NCBI GenBank assembly: GCA_949316235.1
Contig: OX438751.1
Coordinates: 15,500,801 to 15,564,800, forward strand
Direction: 5' to 3'
Origin: Oegoconia quadripuncta
Taxonomy: Eukaryota; Arthropoda; Insecta; Lepidoptera; Autostichidae
DNA: 64,000 bases
Both the position numbers and the translations under genes were made by a program. Under the pieces are notes generated by a model. The model had not been told where the DNA came from and made no database searches. It was given only the letters and a program-made list of their open reading frames with translations. Shown here piece by piece: positions 48,601 to 58,511 of the stretch (the first letter of the stretch is position 1; each line of letters opens with the position of its first letter).

Positions 48601-51600
48601 TCTAGCAAATGTAACCCTAACTGGTGATTCCAATGAAGTAGACGCGTCATATAAGTCGGCATTCTATGTCTTGCTAATTCAGATATTCGCGGCTTATTTT
48701 TGCTATATATTTGGGAAATTCGCTTGCAAAATCGTAATACAAGGTTTCAGTTACGCTTTCCCCATTAATCTTGTAATACCGTTAGTTGTTAACTTATTGA
48801 TTGCCGCGTGTGGTTTGAGAAATGGCGACAACTGCTTCTACCATGGAACGGTACCTGATTACCTCTTTTTTGAAAGCCCTCCAGGTAAGTTTACTAGAAA
48901 TCTACGTATCGGAAGATCCACATTAATACACTATAAAATGAAGAATTGACAGGTAACGTTATCAAAATTATATAATTTCAGTTTATAAAATAAGCGACTT
49001 CATTTCAAGACAAATGGCATGGGTGTGGTTATTATGGCTATTATCACAAACCTGGATTACAATACACATATGGACTCCAAAGGCAGAGCGTTTGGCTTCC
49101 ACGGAAAAACTGTTTGTAGTTCCTATGTACAATGGTTTACTTATTGACCAAAGTATGGCGCTGAATCGAAAGAGAGATGATCAAAAAGATGTGAAAACTG
49201 AGGTACGAATTCGTGACAATGTTGTATGGTAAATGTTTTTTCCTCGCGCTAATCGATTGTCTTTTTTAGGATCTTGCTGAAATAGAAAAAGAAAAAGGGG
49301 ACGAGTATTACGAAACGATTTCAGTTCATACAGATAACACAGGTTCTTCACCGAAAACAGTCAAATCATCAGATCAAATAACAAGAATCTACGCTTGCGC
49401 CACTATGTGGCACGAAACGAAAGATGAAATGATGGAGTTTTTGAAATCAATTCTCCGATTGGACGAAGATCAGTGTGCTCGTCGTGTCGCTCAGAAATAT
49501 TTACGTGTTGTTGATCCGGATTACTATGAATTCGAAAGTAAGTTATTCAAACCTACTGATTTTTTCATTCAAAAGCAACCGCGAATTTCTGTTATGTTTG
49601 TAAAACTCCATAAACTTAAATTATGGAAAAAGTGGAGCTTATTTAACAAAGTAGATAGGTTAGTGCTTTGAAACCGCTGTGGATCGGGCCAATAAAAAAA
49701 ATAGTTCTAACCCATTTCTCATCGTGGTGTGGGTATCGTAAAAGGCGTCTAAGTGATTCGTCGTACACGAGTAGCATACGATAGCATACAAGCCGGCGTG
49801 GCGATAGGGCAAATCTGACAATGAAAGCGATGCAAATCGCGCATTTATAGAAGTTTACATTCAAATATGTTTGGGCTTTAGCCTTTGTGAAGTGGAAAAA
49901 GTAAGACCATAAGATTAATGGGCTTTTCAATATATAGCTCACCTTGTAGAAAGTGATTGATTCTAATCCCCTAAGACATGTTCTGCAACCTTGCAACCTT
50001 AGGACTTAAGGCGGTAAATTTATGCGATGAACCAGCAAAATCAAAGACTTGCCTAATTAATTTCAGCGCACATATTTTTGGATGATGCTTTTGAAATATC
50101 AGATCACAGTGATGACGATTCTCAAGTGAATCGCTTTGTGAAACTTCTTGTGGATACAATTGACGAGGCTGCCTCAGAGGTACATCAGACTAATATCCGA
50201 ATACGGCCGCCGAAGAAGCTACCAGCACCCTATGGTGGAAGGTTAGCTTGGGTGTTACCAGGAAAGACTAAAATGATTTGTCACTTGAAGGATAAGGCAA
50301 AGATTCGTCACAGAAAGCGTTGGTCGCAGGTACAGAAACAAGCTATCCTAAATTCAATGTTTATTAAAATATGTTGCTTTACTCAATCATAACGCTTAAT
50401 TTACAGGTGATGTATATGTATTATCTTTTGGGCCATCGTCTGATGGAGCTACCGATATCTGTGGACCGTAAAGAAGTAATGGCAGAAAATACATATTTGC
50501 TGACACTTGACGGAGACATCGACTTCCAGCCGCACGCCGTCCGACTGCTCATAGACTTGATGAAAAAGAACAAGAACTTGGGAGCGGCTTGTGGTCGTAT
50601 TCATCCTGTCGGCTCTGGTATGAAAATTAAAAAAATACGCACCTACCTAAATAATCTTTGAACATCAATGTATCATCATATTCAGAAGTATTAATAATTG
50701 AAATTTAATGTTACCATTACTGAAATGTTTTCTCTTTGTAACCCTGCATTTGACGCGTTGATGATAATGGTCACCCGTCTAAGGACATTTTGCTTTGAGT
50801 TTTATGGTGACAGTGTTAAGATTGCGCAATTTATAAATGTGTGGGTGTGGTTGCCTCTGTGGAAGTTCAAAATTTGCCACTGGATAATTGTGGAGTTCCA
50901 GTTTCTGCCATGCGATCGCTGACGACGATACATAAAAGAACGCAACCACTGTCGGATAATATAGATTTCCTCATGATAACAAATATTGATTTTCAGGTCC
51001 CATGGTGTGGTATCAAATGTTCGAATATGCTATTGGTCATTGGCTGCAAAAGGCGACTGAACATATGATTGGCTGCGTACTTTGTAGCCCCGGATGCTTC
51101 TCGCTCTTCAGAGGAAAGGCTTTGATGGACGACAATGTAATGAAGAAGTACACTTTGCGATCAGACGAAGCCCGCCATTATGTGCAATATGATCAAGGTA
51201 TTAAATTTATAAACATTTTTGGGTGAATATTCTTTGTATAGATATAAGTTTCCGTTGAAGCTGAACGGATCAATATCCTAGATTTACTCCTAGGCACATT
51301 AACACCTACGCTGGTCTGTGGGTACCATTGCCCGAAATGTCATCCTGTGATAACTATCTGTACGATTTTATTCCGTCTGCACTCCCAATTGTCATCATTC
51401 CTAATTCCCAAAATTAATGGAACAGACCACTCTTATTAGTCTAATGACAGGTTCCAATCTCGATTTCTTCATAAAGATTTTCATTTTGATTTGCTGTGAC
51501 ACTGAATAGCATTTTGAAGTAAGGTTTTGAAATTATACTCCATCGAATTTTATTTTATCGAAGTCGTTATGGCTTCACTACGCACTTGGATAAGGTTCCC

Positions 51601-54600
51601 AATTTCTGTCATGAAAATAAGCATAATATTATTTTGGCATTCTTTATTGAATTAGAAGAATAAAAAGTAACAGGTACAAATGTAAAATTATTTTGTAGGT
51701 ACTTCTGCCTTTGCTTAACAGTAGATTGTGTTGTTGTGTTATGTCACCCCACTGCCAAACTCAGTAAAGGTGCCAATTAAAGAAACTGACTGCTATAGCA
51801 AAACGTCGCGGGGTCGAATCCCGCTAGGGGCATATGTTTGTATGATGAATAACGGACATGTGCACCCGAGTTATGGATGTTTTTCATTTATATATGTATT
51901 TAAAAAATATTTGTGTAGTATATCAACCATCTGGTATCCATAATACAAGCCTAGTTGCTTTGTGTGGAACTAGATGGCGCTTGTGTTGTGTGTTTTTGTG
52001 TAAAATTACTTTTGTTATCTATATTTACTACAATGACGCGCTTTTGCAAAACTAACTTTAATTATATAAAATGTGCAGATGTTTGTTGTCTTTAAATAAA
52101 ATTAAAATACGAAATAAATACCAGTTAAATCCAATTTACAGGGGAGGATCGTTGGTTGTGTACATTGTTACTACAGCGCGGCTATCGCGTAGAATACTCG
52201 GCTGCATCGGACGCTTACACTCACTGTCCAGAAGGATTTAGCGAATTCTACAATCAACGTCGACGATGGGTTCCCTCCACTATAGCTAACATCATGGACT
52301 TGCTTATGGATTACAAGCACACTATCAAGATTAACGACAACATCTCAACACCGTACATTGCTTACCAGGTAACTTATATTTATAGTGAATTATGCCGACG
52401 ACCTCAGTGGCTTAGCTTAGCGGGTGGTGTTATAAAAATCGCTATCTATAGCGATATAGTATGTATCTTATTGTGTATTTAGTTTTATATATTTTTAATT
52501 GCAGATGATGTTGATGGGTGGCACGATCCTGGGTCCCGGAACTATATTTCTTATGTTAGTGGGAGCTTTCGTGGCCGCTTTTAGAATCGACAATTGGACT
52601 TCCTTCGAATACAACCTGTACCCAATTTTATTATTCATGTTCGTTTGTTTCACCATGAAATCCGAAATTCAGGTAAAGACAAAAAAATATTATATTTTTA
52701 AACATATATTTTTAAGCGTCGGCGATGGACAAATTTCACGTAAGATTTAAGTACTTCTTGTGAAATTCTCCGGACAAACGCTTTGCTGCTCCTATATGGC
52801 CGAAATTAATACTGACCCTTGAATTTTTGTATTTCAGTTACTTGTCGCACAAATTCTATCGACAGCGTATGCAATGATAATGATGGCTGTAATTGTTGGT
52901 ACGGCTCTTCAATTAGGCGAGGACGGCATTGGATCTCCTTCAGCTATCTTCTTGATAGCTCTTTCAAGCTCATTCTTTATAGCAGCTTGTTTACATCCGC
53001 AGGAATTTTGGTGTATTGTTCCAGGCATCATATACCTCTTATCGATTCCGTCCATGTACCTGCTTTTGATTTTGTACTCGGTCATAAACTTAAATGTCGT
53101 ATCTTGGGGAACTCGGGAAGTTCAAACCAAAAAAACTAAAAAGGTCAGTGTATCTCGCATTAATATTTAATAATTTCTAGATAAAAATGTATGATGACTG
53201 CTACAAAGTATTTTCTTTATAGGAAATTGAACAAGAGAAAAAAGAAGCCGAAGAAGCTAAAAAGTCAGCCAAACAAAAATCTTTGTTAGGATTCTTACAA
53301 GGTGCAAATAATAATGAAGAAGAAGGATCTATTGAATTCTCATTCGCTGGATTATTTAAATGTTTATTGTGTACACATCCTAAGGGTAATGAAGAAAAAG
53401 TACAACTGTTGCACATTGCTTCAACGTTGGAGAAACTGGAGAAGAAACTAGAGAACGTAGAAAGGTTGGTATCATAAACAAATGCGTAAGCTAAAGCAGA
53501 GTCCACGTATCATATCGACGTGATCAAATTAATTTTGTACAGAGTGTGGCTTGAGAAAGGAGCAAATAAAAACATGTAGGATCCTTCTCACTCTACAAAG
53601 AAGTATTCAAGTACGAAAATATTCTTCGTAATATAGCTCTAGGAGTTTCTGGAATATCATGATTGTATTCGTAACTGAGGAACCGTAAATGCATCGACCT
53701 ATGACAGGTGGTAGATAAGGGTGTTTATTAGTTTTAAATAATTCTCAAAAAAAACTTCTCAAAATTCATTTTTAGATAAAACATGTGATGACTTTTACAG
53801 GGTTGTTGATCCTCATGGACTAATCAGAAGTCGAAAATTATCGATAGGACATCGTGGCAGCACTAACGGAGATCATCAACTGGATGCCCTAGCTGAGGGA
53901 CACGAAGAAGACAACAGTTCCGATTCAGATACTGATACCTTATCTACATCACCAAGAGTATGTAGAAATATTGTAATAATAATTAAATACTTGCCTTTTA
54001 TTTTTAAAACAAATGCTTTATATTTTGAAGGAACAGAGGGATGATCTCATTAACCCATACTGGATTGAAGATCCTGAGTTGAAAAAAGGAGAAGTAGACT
54101 TTTTAAATCAATCTGAGATACAATTTTGGAAAGACCTTATAGACAAATATCTATACCCTATTGATGCCAATAAAGAAGAACAGGTAATTTCTTTTTAATT
54201 ATGATGATTATTTATGTCACTTAATGTGAAATCATCAAACATAGATAAGTGTGTAAGTATTTAAAGTTTATTGAGACGAAATTTAAATTATCTACAGCTA
54301 TTTGTTAATAGAAATGAATTGTGTGTTAATACATTTTATTTTTCAGACCACTGTTTATGAATTTAGTGTTATTTAGCACTATATTATGTTTTTTATTTAA
54401 TGTTAATCCTGCCCTAATTTTAGGCTCGTATAACCAAGGATCTAAAAGAATTGAGAGACTCCTCTGTGTTTTCATTCTTTATGTGCAATGCTCTTTTTGT
54501 TCTTATTGTATTCTTGCTACAACTGAACAAGGACAACCTTCACTTTAAATGGCCCTTCGGAGTTAAAACTAACATAACTGTTGATGAGTCTTCGCAAGAG

Positions 54601-57600
54601 GTAACGTGATATCCACTATGCAGCGATCGGCCTTCAACGATGACTCGGGACGATGACTATAACAGCTCCTTTATATTCTAATCCTGTGTTTAAATCCCAG
54701 TCACCTTTGAAAGTTGATGCAATTATAATAAACTTTCTTGTTTTATGAAATTTTACAGGCTCGAATTGCAAGAGATTTGATCGAACTTCGCAATAAATCA
54801 GTATTTGCGTTTGTTATGTTCAATGCTTTATTCATATTGATAGTATTTTTATTACAACTCAACAAAGATCAACTCCATGTGGATTGGCCTTTGGGAATAA
54901 AGACAAACGTAACTGTCGTCGCGGATACAGATGAGGTATAGCCAAATGTTACCACGGAATGTGTGTCACTTCACAAGTCTAACGACCTTCCTCTAACCGG
55001 TCTGTCTTGGGATGGCACACTAGCATGGAGGCCAGACGACACGGAAGACTAAACTTCTTCGGCATCACTTGGTTTCACACTTACTCTAATATGCCCCGGT
55101 ATCCTTACCTTTAGTTAAATAGTAGAATCCACTCCACAACCCGCAACGAAATTATCCATTACCTTCCAATCAATTTTTGCGCTTATAATGCGTTATATCG
55201 TTGTACAAACAAATTTCTGAATTTCACATAGCAATCTCGTTAAATATCCCTGCAATTATCGCACTCTACCAAATCACTGCGAGGAATTAATTAATGTCTC
55301 TGTCTATTAAGGTGGAGGAATCTCTTCTATTAAACACGGTAACAGGTTCACTCACTGGTTTCCCTTGTACATACTATTTTATACTTCAGACAACATGGTG
55401 TCTGTTTAACATTACGTTACTTTGATCATATCAAACACTGTATTGTATCAACATACACTTCTTGCTGTACTTTAAAAACTCAATTGTTTGTGAACTGTTT
55501 TGTGTAACCTTATTATCATACATATCATAGTTCATTATGTGTATTACACAAGCCACTTCACATTTGTGTCACATAGTTGTATGCACAATAAATGAGGTCT
55601 TATAGCGTTTTTTTTCGCACTTGTTAATAAATAACATCTCAATTCATACCAAATTAATATTTGATGTTTTGAATGAAACATTTTAAACAATTAATCTAAT
55701 TAGATTAAATTTTCAGATTATTATCACCAAAGAATATTTACAACTGGAGCCGATTGGTCTAGTGTTTGTGTTTTTCTTCGCTTTGATTTTGGTCATACAA
55801 TTCACGGCTATGTTGTTCCATAGATTTGGAACTCTTTCACATATATTAGCATCTACAGAACTTAACTGGCTCTGTTCAAAGAAGGTACTGATTACTTTGT
55901 CTTATTATAAATTCAATCAATAAAGTTCTGTGGTGGTTTTAATAAGATATTGTTATATTCTTTTATTTATAGTCAGAAGATTTATCGCAAGACGCTCTGT
56001 TAGATAAGAATGCAATAGCAATAGTGAAAGACTTACAAAAACTAAACGGATTGGATGATGACTACGACAATGACTCCGGTTCTGGGCCACAGAACGTCGG
56101 TAGGAGGAAAACCATCCACAACCTAGAGAAAGCTAAACAGAAGAAGAGAAACATAGGCACATTGGATGTTGCTTTCAAGAAACGATTCTTTAATATGAAT
56201 GCGAACGATGGGCCAGGTAAAAGATAATTAATTTTAAAACTAACAAAGATCAACTTAACAATGACGCCCGTAGAGAAGTAGGAACGTAAATAAGTGTGGA
56301 ATGGATTCCACCGATAAGAGCATAGCTCTTAAAGATAAGAGAGAATAACGACCTTAGTGGTGGGTTCCATTCTCGACCAGGACAATTTAAAAAGAAGTAT
56401 TATAAACTTCGGTTTGGGTGTTCTAGGTCAAACTCTCAAAACTTATTGCCTGGTTCTCAAAGTACAATGTATTCCAGTTTGCTGTTGACTATATTTTTGA
56501 TATACATATATTTATTGTGTAATTCTAGGTACTCCAGTACTAAACCGGAAGATGACATTGAGGAGAGAAACTCTCAAAGCTTTGGAGACGAGAAGAAATT
56601 CAGTAATGGCGGAGCGAAGAAAATCGCAAATGCAAACATTAGGCGCAAACAACGAATACGGAGTTACCGGAATGGTAAATAAAAAAGTTTTCACTTTTGG
56701 AGTACTTACAAGTTTATCCTATCTATTTTAGGTTTGCTTTTAGCGCTTACTTAAAAAAATATGCGTTAGAATAATAAAAGGTAAAGTCCTAAAGCTCTTG
56801 GTCTAAAACATTTTAGGGTAGGGCAAACGCCAAAAAGCGAACCCTTATAATTTCGGCATGACATTTTTGCATCGATTCTTCTAGTTATATTTTATAGTTA
56901 CAACGAATTTTGTTTGCGTACTCCATCGTGTGGTATTTTTAGGCATATTTGTTTTTATAATTTTTGTTGAATAGTTCGCTATTTATGTATGTTTCTTAAG
57001 TCGTTAACAAAGTATTCCCTCCAGCCGCCAACTAATGGTGTTATAAAAAATCTGAAAAAGGCTAAGGCTAAAGAAACCCTTTCAACGTAAATTCCTTCGA
57101 AGAAAATCTCTGACCTCTTTAGGCAAAAAACTTTTAAGTCATTCTCAATGTGTAACGACGTGAAAGAAATACAAAGAAACGAACACACTTTCGCATTTGT
57201 TATACTTTCACACATACGTTACACATGTTATGTGTGCGTGAGTAGTTTGAAGATACCTTTTTTATGATTAACTGGATATGCGTTTGATCACAATCTCACT
57301 TGATGGAAAGGGACGATATTGTCGAAGATCATGCTCGCGATCCCAATGAATACCTATTCACTCTGCTCTTGAAGATCCCAAGGTTATAAGATTCAGGAAA
57401 GACTGACGCCGGAAGGGAGTTCCATGTCTTGGCTGGTCTGATTATATTTATAATTTTTTTTGAAGAGTCGAACTTCTTAGTGCGAATGTTCGGTACATTA
57501 ACTATAAGAGGGTGGAATCCCTCCCCACGCCTAGTAGTCCGAAGATGGAAAGGCGAAGGTGGAATAAGATTATGTAATTCCAACGCTCACTCACCGAAAT

Positions 57601-57972
57601 GCGTCCTGTAAAAGACTTTGCGACGGTGTTCCAGGCTCTGCAATTTAGCAGTCATCGAATGATCACCTGAGTCTTATGGCACGTCGTTCCACAGAATTGA
57701 GTGCAGCTTGTTGGTACCCATTTTTGGATTATTGTATGCATATATCTTTACACTCTGAAATTACTTTTTTCTAGCTAAACAACAACCACGGTGTGATGCC
57801 ACGTCATAGAACATCCACCGCTAACATATCGGTTAAAGACGTCTTTGGTGAGCCGAATGGAGGACAAGTAAACCGAGCGTACGAAACTTCGCTTGGCGAT
57901 GACGACGACAACAACTCTATGAGATTGCAACCGAGACAAAACCAAGTCTCTTTCCAGGGTAGATATCAATAA
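33593..57972 (+). CDS. CHSA: Chitin synthase A (class A, CHS1), complete
   Basis: A plasma-membrane chitin synthase making cuticular and tracheal chitin from UDP-GlcNAc. Exons: 33593-33684 (2a) or 43341-43462 (2b), 45804-46048, 47065-47231, 47403-47730, 47954-48153, 48566-48884, 48982-49202, 49270-49537, 50067-50329, 50407-50617, 50997-51197, 52142-52368, 52505-52672, 52838-53143, 53223-53464, 53801-53957, 54031-54183, 54424-54600 (19a) or 54759-54935 (19b), 55717-55884, 55973-56216, 56529-56674, 57775-57972. The sum for 2a+19a is 4701 nt, or 1566 residues, the normal family length. Frames join cleanly at every GT-AG junction. Landmarks in isoform 2a: DGDID at 736-740, EDR at 840-842, QRRRW at 877-881, SWGTR at 1059-1063. 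The gene is intact. Confidence 0.97.
34850..34945 (+). mobile_element. RTE-type LINE 3' tail
   Basis: GGGAGGCCTTTGTCCAGCAATGGACGTCTTTCGGCTGATATGATGATGATGAT: the usual end of insect RTE elements (GEAYVQQWT.. stop) with a TGATGA tail. Only the last 100 nt or so remain. Confidence 0.65.
35793..36100. mobile_element. LINE fragments (RTE end, then inverted LINE 3' UTR)
   Basis: 35793-35935 matches the RTE body (ACCACATAGCTCGAGGAACTG, TCTGATGAAGGTCGTGGGAAG). It is cut off and followed by TATTCTTTATTGTAC and GGCAACCTTTGGGTTAGGAAG, the latter also found at about 61480-61510. The junction suggests a later insertion that separated this piece from its end at 36636. Confidence 0.55.
36579..36629. repeat. 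Perfect 22-bp inverted repeat
   Basis: 36579-36600 is the exact reverse complement of 36608-36629, with the 7-nt loop GCACACA. The arms are pure A/T except at the ends. A second small hairpin (TAGCACGT..ACGTGCTA) precedes it at 36549-36570. Confidence 0.85.
36636..36725 (+). mobile_element. RTE-type LINE 3' tail
   Basis: GAATGCAGGCCGCTTCCAACC..CGCTCTGGAAATCTAAGG..TTCAGCAGTGGACGTCCTGTG, then TGATGATATT. It is probably the end of the element whose upstream part is at 35793. Confidence 0.65.
38170..38362 (-). mobile_element. tRNA-derived SINE, family B', inverted
   Basis: Read on the minus strand: GACGACCGATCGGTGTAGTAG..(box A-like), GTTGCGGGTTCGAATCCCGC (box B), then TTTGTGTGATGAATACGAGC. A second inverted copy is at 44850-45078. 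Confidence 0.75.
38490..38785 (+). mobile_element. Helitron-like, microsatellite-associated repeat (Lep1/MINE type)
   Basis: It starts AACTAATATTATAAATG, runs through a (GT)n/(TATG)n microsatellite (38522-38585), then CACGCCTAAACGGCTGGACAGATT and a body. It ends ACGCAGACGAAGTCGCGGGTAACAGCTGG, the familiar 3' end of lepidopteran Lep1/MINE elements. The family is named from general knowledge of its ends. Confidence 0.6.
39050..39200. other. GC-rich island, unassigned
   Basis: A CpG-rich block (GTCGGGCGTTCGCCGCTCGGTCAGTGCG) with an initiator-like TCAGTG at about 39081. It lies 4.1 kb before exon 2b. No donor of quality follows, so a promoter role for isoform 2b is only possible. Confidence 0.3.
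39575..39785. mobile_element. SINE family B body (+) followed by an inverted RTE tail
   Basis: 39575-39712 carries GTAGTATATCAACCATCTGGTATCC and GGAACTAGATGGCGCTGTG, as in the 24406 copy, without the tRNA head. 39712-39785 reads ATCATCATCATATCAGCC..CACTGCTGAACATACG, an RTE 3' end on the minus strand. Confidence 0.65.
40482..40622. mobile_element. Short MITE-like element with 18-bp perfect termini
   Basis: GTCTAGTTTGCGTGAATG at 40482-40499 is the exact reverse complement of 40605-40622. The 141-bp unit has an AT-rich centre with long A and T runs. No target duplication could be fixed. Confidence 0.55.
42230..42440 (+). mobile_element. RTE-type LINE 3' end fragment
   Basis: The frame at 42256-42408 still reads [30 protein letters not shown] and then stops, followed by CAGTGGACATCCTGTGGCTGATGATG. 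This is the RTE C-terminus, decayed. Confidence 0.7.
43283..43340 (+). promoter_or_regulatory. Putative TATA promoter and 5' UTR of CHSA exon 2b
   Basis: TATATATA at 43283-43290, with an initiator-like ATCACG about 30 nt downstream (43311-43316), leaves a 5' UTR of about 28 nt before ATG 43341. An in-frame TGA lies 12 nt upstream of the ATG. No pyrimidine-rich acceptor precedes it (the nearest AG, after GTTAT at 43324, is poor), which favours transcription starting here over splicing from an upstream exon. Inference from motif spacing only. Confidence 0.45.
43341..43462 (+). CDS. CHSA: CHSA exon 2b (alternative first coding exon)
   Basis: The ATG at 43341 opens 122 coding nt ([20 protein letters not shown]...), ending phase 2 at a strong donor, AG|GTGAGT. 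The phase equals that of exon 2a, so both join the exon at 45804 in frame (...[14 protein letters not shown]). It codes 40 codons against 30 in 2a and the two share no sequence, apart from the acidic character common to both. Exon 2b isoforms of CHSA are known in Bombyx mori and Ostrinia furnacalis, where the variant is described as lepidopteran-specific. Confidence 0.85.
43463..45803 (+). other. CHSA intron between exons 2b and 3
   Basis: Non-coding. It holds an inverted family B' SINE (44850-45078) and a 14-bp hairpin at about 44693-44734 (GTAAAAGTCATTA). A stretch near 45300-45640 is less AT-rich but unrecognised. I see nothing else. Confidence 0.65.
44850..45078 (-). mobile_element. tRNA-derived SINE, family B', inverted copy
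   Basis: Minus strand: GACGACCGATTGGTGTAGTGG, GGTTGTGGGTTCGAATCCCACGAAGG, TTTGTGTGATGAATACGAAC, and a body ending near CTAGATGATTGGTGTAAGTG. It pairs with 38170-38362. Confidence 0.75.
45804..49202 (+). CDS. CHSA: CHSA exons 3-8: N-terminal membrane domain
   Basis: Exons 45804-46048, 47065-47231, 47403-47730, 47954-48153, 48566-48884 and 48982-49202. They encode [12 protein letters not shown] and then a series of hydrophobic helices (for example [67 protein letters not shown]), about nine in all, the usual N-terminal part of class A enzymes. Exon 8 ends with the cytoplasmic turn [15 protein letters not shown] leading into the catalytic domain. The introns carry a family A SINE (46170), a family C SINE (47800) and an RTE fragment (48285). 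Confidence 0.95.
46049..47064 (+). other. CHSA intron 3
   Basis: Non-coding. It contains the inverted full-length family A SINE at 46170-46453; the remainder is AT-rich with nothing recognised. Confidence 0.8.
46170..46453 (-). mobile_element. SINE family A, copy 4 (full, inverted)
   Basis: On the minus strand the head reads ACCGCCTCCGTGGCTCAATG, then GGTTTACGATTCGGAGGTCG and GGGTTCGATCCCCAGC (box B). The body is as in 1251-1539, down to GGTGTTATTGAGGTCAA. It is the best-preserved copy of the family here. Confidence 0.85.
47800..47910 (+). mobile_element. tRNA-like SINE, family C, copy 2
   Basis: GCGTCGATGGCTCAGCGGTTAAGAC (box A-like) and GGTCCGGGTTCGAATCCCAGGCAGGCC (box B), with a short tail ending GATGATGATGA. 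It sits in the 223-nt intron between CHSA exons 5 and 6. Confidence 0.75.
48154..48565 (+). other. CHSA intron 6 with RTE-type LINE 3' end
   Basis: 48285-48515 is an RTE fragment: AAGTGGCAGTGGGCAGGGGACGTAA, GATGGACGGACGACCTGATG, GTCTGGAAATCTATGTAGGAGGCC, CAGCAGTGGATATCCTGTAGCTGATA. It is among the longer RTE remnants in the window, with stops in frame. Confidence 0.7.
49270..52368 (+). CDS. CHSA: CHSA exons 9-13: cytoplasmic catalytic domain
   Basis: Exons 49270-49537, 50067-50329, 50407-50617, 50997-51197 and 52142-52368. Blocks in order: [11 protein letters not shown] at the start of the glycosyltransferase fold; [34 protein letters not shown] with the metal/nucleotide-binding [35 protein letters not shown]; and QRRRWVPST (52255-52269). 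All expected catalytic motifs are present. Introns 9 (49538-50066) and 12 (51198-52141) hold repeats; the other two contain nothing noted. Confidence 0.97.
49538..50066 (+). other. CHSA intron 9 with dispersed repeat
   Basis: About 49700-49920 carries a lepidopteran dispersed repeat (CCCATTTCTC..GTGGGTATCGTAAAAGGCGTCTAAGTG); part of the same motif appears inverted at 28000-28025 (gtcgccttttacgacccccacgg). Confidence 0.55.
51198..52141 (+). other. CHSA intron 12 with SINE family B copy
   Basis: 51784-51997 is a family B SINE lacking part of its head: GGGTCGAATCCCGCTAGGGGCATATG, TCAACCATCTGGTATCC, GGAACTAGATGGCGC. The first 580 nt of the intron show nothing recognisable. Confidence 0.75.
52505..53143 (+). 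CDS. CHSA: CHSA exons 14-15: five-transmembrane cluster and SWGTR
   Basis: Exons 52505-52672 (168 nt) and 52838-53143 (306 nt), phase 0. Hydrophobic helices follow one another ([81 protein letters not shown]), then [13 protein letters not shown]. This is the conserved 5-TM cluster thought to carry the growing chain across the membrane. Confidence 0.96.
53223..54183 (+). CDS. CHSA: CHSA exons 16-18: coiled-coil and linker
   Basis: Exons 53223-53464, 53801-53957 and 54031-54183. Exon 16 opens with a charged helix [19 protein letters not shown] and ends [12 protein letters not shown], heptad-like stretches matching the coiled-coil that marks class A enzymes after the 5-TM cluster. Exon 17 is Ser/Asp-rich ([13 protein letters not shown]). 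Exon 18 is the conserved [20 protein letters not shown]. Confidence 0.95.
54424..54600 (+). CDS. CHSA: CHSA alternative exon 19a
   Basis: 177 nt, phase 0 at both ends, acceptor TTTTAG and donor GTAACG. It codes one transmembrane helix and flanks ([20 protein letters not shown]..) with a sequon NIT near the end. It is paralogous to 19b 158 nt downstream. Inclusion of both would keep the frame but insert a second helix, so mutual exclusion is expected, as known for insect CHS1 (8a/8b in Drosophila and Tribolium). Confidence 0.95.
54759..54935 (+). CDS. CHSA: CHSA alternative exon 19b
   Basis: 177 nt, phase 0, acceptor TTTTACAG and donor GTATAG. It codes [20 protein letters not shown].. with sequon NVT at the position of NIT in 19a. 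It is closer to the single CHSB exon 19 in FAFVM and DQLH..WPLG. The helix is preserved and the flanking extracellular residues are changed. Confidence 0.95.
54936..55716 (+). other. CHSA intron 19
   Basis: 781 nt with no coding sequence and no repeat that I recognise. It follows both alternative exons and could carry splice-control elements, but none can be named from sequence. Confidence 0.6.
55717..57972 (+). CDS. CHSA: CHSA exons 20-23: last helix and C-terminal tail
   Basis: Exons 55717-55884 (168 nt; [18 protein letters not shown]), 55973-56216 ([20 protein letters not shown]), 56529-56674 (Arg-rich [20 protein letters not shown]) and 57775-57972, ending [11 protein letters not shown] and TAA at 57970-57972. 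The tail is cytoplasmic and closely matches known lepidopteran CHSA. The last intron (56675-57774) carries a decayed LINE 3' end on the minus strand. Confidence 0.96.
57230..57730 (-). pseudogene. LINE reverse-transcriptase 3' end, decayed
   Basis: The minus-strand frame 57329-57583 reads [21 protein letters not shown], then [20 protein letters not shown] and [10 protein letters not shown], the recognisable C-terminus of non-LTR reverse transcriptases. About 25 residues in the middle are scrambled. The flanks share short words with 19060-19290. It lies inside the last CHSA intron, antisense. Confidence 0.75.
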
Positions 57973-58085
57973 GCTTCTTGACTGGGAATATTGCAAGATA
58001 GCTTTTTTTTTAGATTTAGGGACCTTAGACCAATCGAATGTTTTAACAGCTTTAACTTGAGATTAAAATAGGCAGTCAAACTTGC

Positions 58086-58458
58086 AATAAAACTGCAGTA
58101 ACAGGATGCTAATTAAAAATTTGGAGAGTTGCCAAAACAAAATTATACCATGAAATAGGTACTTAGGATATAAACAAATGTAGATACTCATTTTTTAGTG
58201 TGCAACTAAAAAGTACACTGAATTAATTGTATAAGCCTTGATTCTTTAATACTTCATTATTCATGTTATTGCTTGTGATATTTTATGTATGATATTATAT
58301 ATTATTATCAAATTACAAGTGATAGGACAGTATTGTTGCATCACAAAGACCGATTATAAAATAATGTATAGGAGATTTGGATTTATAGAACTTATATTTC
58401 ACTGCCACTTAACTTTACTTGTATTTTTATACAATTTTAGGACAAGTTTTGTAATAAA
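58086..58458 (+). terminator. CHSA polyadenylation signals
   Basis: AATAAA occurs at 58086-58091 (114 nt after the stop) and 58453-58458 (481 nt after). Either could be used. The distal one would bring the CHSA 3' end to the 3' end of CSN8, which comes from the other strand. Confidence 0.55.
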
Positions 58459-58511
58459 TAATTATTATTAAGAGAAAAAATTTGGTATGTTATTTTACCA
58501 TGATTGACTTT

